Positions 15,026-15,969 of a DNA stretch of 15,969 bases are shown piece after piece (position 1 is the first letter of the stretch; each line of letters starts with the position of its first letter). The notes beneath the pieces were generated by a model that saw only the letters and a program-made list of their open reading frames with translations, did no database searches and was not told where the DNA came from. Position numbers and translations under genes: made by a program. Source of the DNA: an uncultured Anaerolineae bacterium (GTDB lineage Bacteria; Chloroflexota; Anaerolineae; Anaerolineales; Villigracilaceae); NCBI GenBank assembly GCA_903854805.1, contig CAINXK010000221.1, positions 1 through 15,969 of the forward strand. The letters run 5' to 3'.

Positions 15026-15724
15026 TCAATGCCAGGGTTGAATCCACTGCTCGAGCACATTTGGATCCTTGATGGTAATGCGGCGGCTCTCAATTTCGAT
15101 CGCCCCGCTGCGTTCCAACTCATGGAGCGAACGCGCAACCACCTCCCGCACCGTACCCAACCGGGATGCGAGTTGATTCTGAGTCCAACGTTTGGGCCCT
15201 TCTCCATTGAGCTCATCCGCAGGGATCTCGGCGATCAAACGCGCCAGGCGATTGGTGACCTGGTAAAAAGCCATCTCGCTGACCATGTTCACAAGGCGGC
15301 GCATCATCCTGGCCAGGTTTTGAATAATCTTATGCACAAACTCAGGATCCGTGCTCATTAACTCGCTAACCGCGGTTGCCTCCACCACCCAAACGTCAGT
15401 GTCATCGAGCGCTTCAACGTTGATCGGGTTGGTGCCACCGTCGAAGACTGGCACTTCATTGCAGGTTTCGCCCTCTTCCATGATCCTGACAATGTGCTGG
15501 CGACCTTGCGCTGAGGTCCGAAATAGTTTTACACTGCCATGCTCGATGATGTACAAACCGGAACAAACACCACCTTCCCAGAACAGCACCTCACCGCGGC
15601 TGTAATGCTGCAGCTCCATCGTTTTAGATAACACCAAAAGGGAAGCTTCGCTCAAGCCCTGAAAATAGGGATTGGCTGATAAGGTCTTTAATTTCTCGGA
15701 TTGCGAAATTGGTCGGGTTTTCAT
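15026..15724 (-). CDS. Crp/Fnr-family transcriptional regulator
   Basis: A 232-residue regulator. The cyclic-nucleotide-binding-like beta-barrel spans about 18-128, a dimer helix about 130-165, and a Crp-type winged helix about 175-222 (TQNQLASRLGTVREVVARSLHEL holds the helix-turn-helix). The ligand pocket differs from CRP: GETCNEVPVF at 85-94 stands where CRP has the GELG block, and TNPINV at 98-103 stands where CRP has the RSPR phosphate contact, so cAMP binding is unlikely. It has only two cysteines, C54 and C88, and no N-terminal Cys cluster, so an FNR iron-sulphur sensor is excluded; thiol or haem sensing is possible but unproven. The start lacks a usable ribosome site; a promoter at 15733-15761 suggests a near-leaderless transcript. 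It is convergent with the aminotransferase gene. Confidence 0.9.
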   Translation of the reverse strand: MKTRPISQSEKLKTLSANPYFQGLSEASLLVLSKTMELQHYSRGEVLFWEGGVCSGLYIIEHGSVKLFRTSAQGRQHIVRIMEEGETCNEVPVFDGGTNPINVEALDDTDVWVVEATAVSELMSTDPEFVHKIIQNLARMMRRLVNMVSEMAFYQVTNRLARLIAEIPADELNGEGPKRWTQNQLASRLGTVREVVARSLHELERSGAIEIESRRITIKDPNVLEQWIQPWH

Positions 15725-15732
15725 CCTAATCT

Positions 15733-15761
15733 ATTCTACCGCACAGCAGGATGAAATACAA
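15733..15761 (-). promoter_or_regulatory. Likely promoter of the Crp/Fnr gene (near-leaderless)
   Basis: On the minus strand TTGTAT (15761-15756), 17 bases, then TAGAAT (15738-15733; 5/6 to consensus). The -10 box ends eight bases before ATG 15724, giving a leader of about zero to two bases. The AGG next to the ATG is too close to serve as a ribosome site. Confidence 0.5.
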
Positions 15762-15798
15762 TTTCGATAAATGACAAGGGCGCAAATACATTCTCAAG

Positions 15799-15827
15799 TC
15801 AGGCAGATCAGGCAGACAGGCCAGGCA
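15799..15827. repeat. Short direct repeats CAGGCAGA / CAGGC
   Basis: CAGGCAGA occurs twice nine bases apart, followed by CAGGC and CAGGCA. It lies upstream of the Crp/Fnr promoter. Its role is unknown; chance slippage is possible. The rest of 15762-15969 shows no gene. Confidence 0.3.
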
Positions 15828-15969
15828 TGATACGCGTTGTGTCAGCTCAAACGAGCATTTGTTTAATTGGCGCAAAAAACCCGACCCAACCTGTGGCCAA
15901 CCGTGTCTACAAATCAAAATAAACGCAACGATATGAATGGATTGGGATTGAGCGCTTGAAAACCGTGCT

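Noticed and set aside
15827..15922. 31-codon frame from ATG 15827
   Set aside because: Too short, no ribosome site, no recognisable composition, and it would run into the upstream region of the Crp/Fnr gene without conserved support.
1..15969. tRNA, rRNA, riboswitch or phage attachment sites
   Set aside because: No cloverleaf, conserved ribosomal segment or known riboswitch core was found in the gaps, and no integrase or transposase gene is present.

Overview
The window looks like a chromosomal segment of a free-living bacterium of about 50% GC, most likely a Chloroflexota of the Anaerolineae type. That placement is inference. It rests on the Thr/Pro-rich single-pass membrane protein, the several M42 peptidases, and the mix of gene families; no rRNA or tRNA gene is present to test it.

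Layout. (1) 1-2501, minus: a large HerA/DUF87-type ATPase that runs off the left edge with only its last residues missing. (2) 2502-2923: an AT-richer gap holding a probable decayed small gene, a small hairpin and a solo fragment of a repeat. (3) 2924-4126, plus: a serine beta-lactamase-fold esterase or peptidase. (4) 4127-4713: no gene, but a tandem array of 121-bp repeats carrying a 12-bp palindrome, one copy split by a 95-bp two-hairpin insert, then a strong bidirectional terminator. (5) 9289 down to 4714, minus: a five-gene cluster of a membrane-anchored Thr/Pro-rich protein, M42 peptidase, M42 peptidase, S51 peptidase-like protein and a third M42 peptidase, ending at that terminator. (6) 9370-14869, plus: an SbcC/Rad50-like ATPase, a family 2 glycosyltransferase with membrane segments, and a class I/II aminotransferase, ending at a long hairpin. 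(7) 15724-15026, minus: a Crp/Fnr-family regulator convergent with the aminotransferase. The last 245 bases hold its promoter and no gene I can support.

How the genes work together. The minus-strand cluster reads as a peptide-degradation operon: three full-length M42 enzymes with all metal and base residues intact could release residues from peptides, with the S51 protein handling a special peptide bond. The SbcC-like protein has no SbcD nuclease gene beside it, and the HerA-like ATPase has no visible NurA, so both are separated from their usual partners as far as this window shows.

I do not see a clearly new multi-gene system. The observations most worth following are the palindromic tandem repeat with its precise 95-bp insertion and solo fragment, the three-paralogue M42 operon, the paired internal duplications in the two coiled-coil arms of the SbcC-like protein, and several starts where a -10 hexamer sits 6-8 bases before the start codon, which suggests leaderless transcripts.
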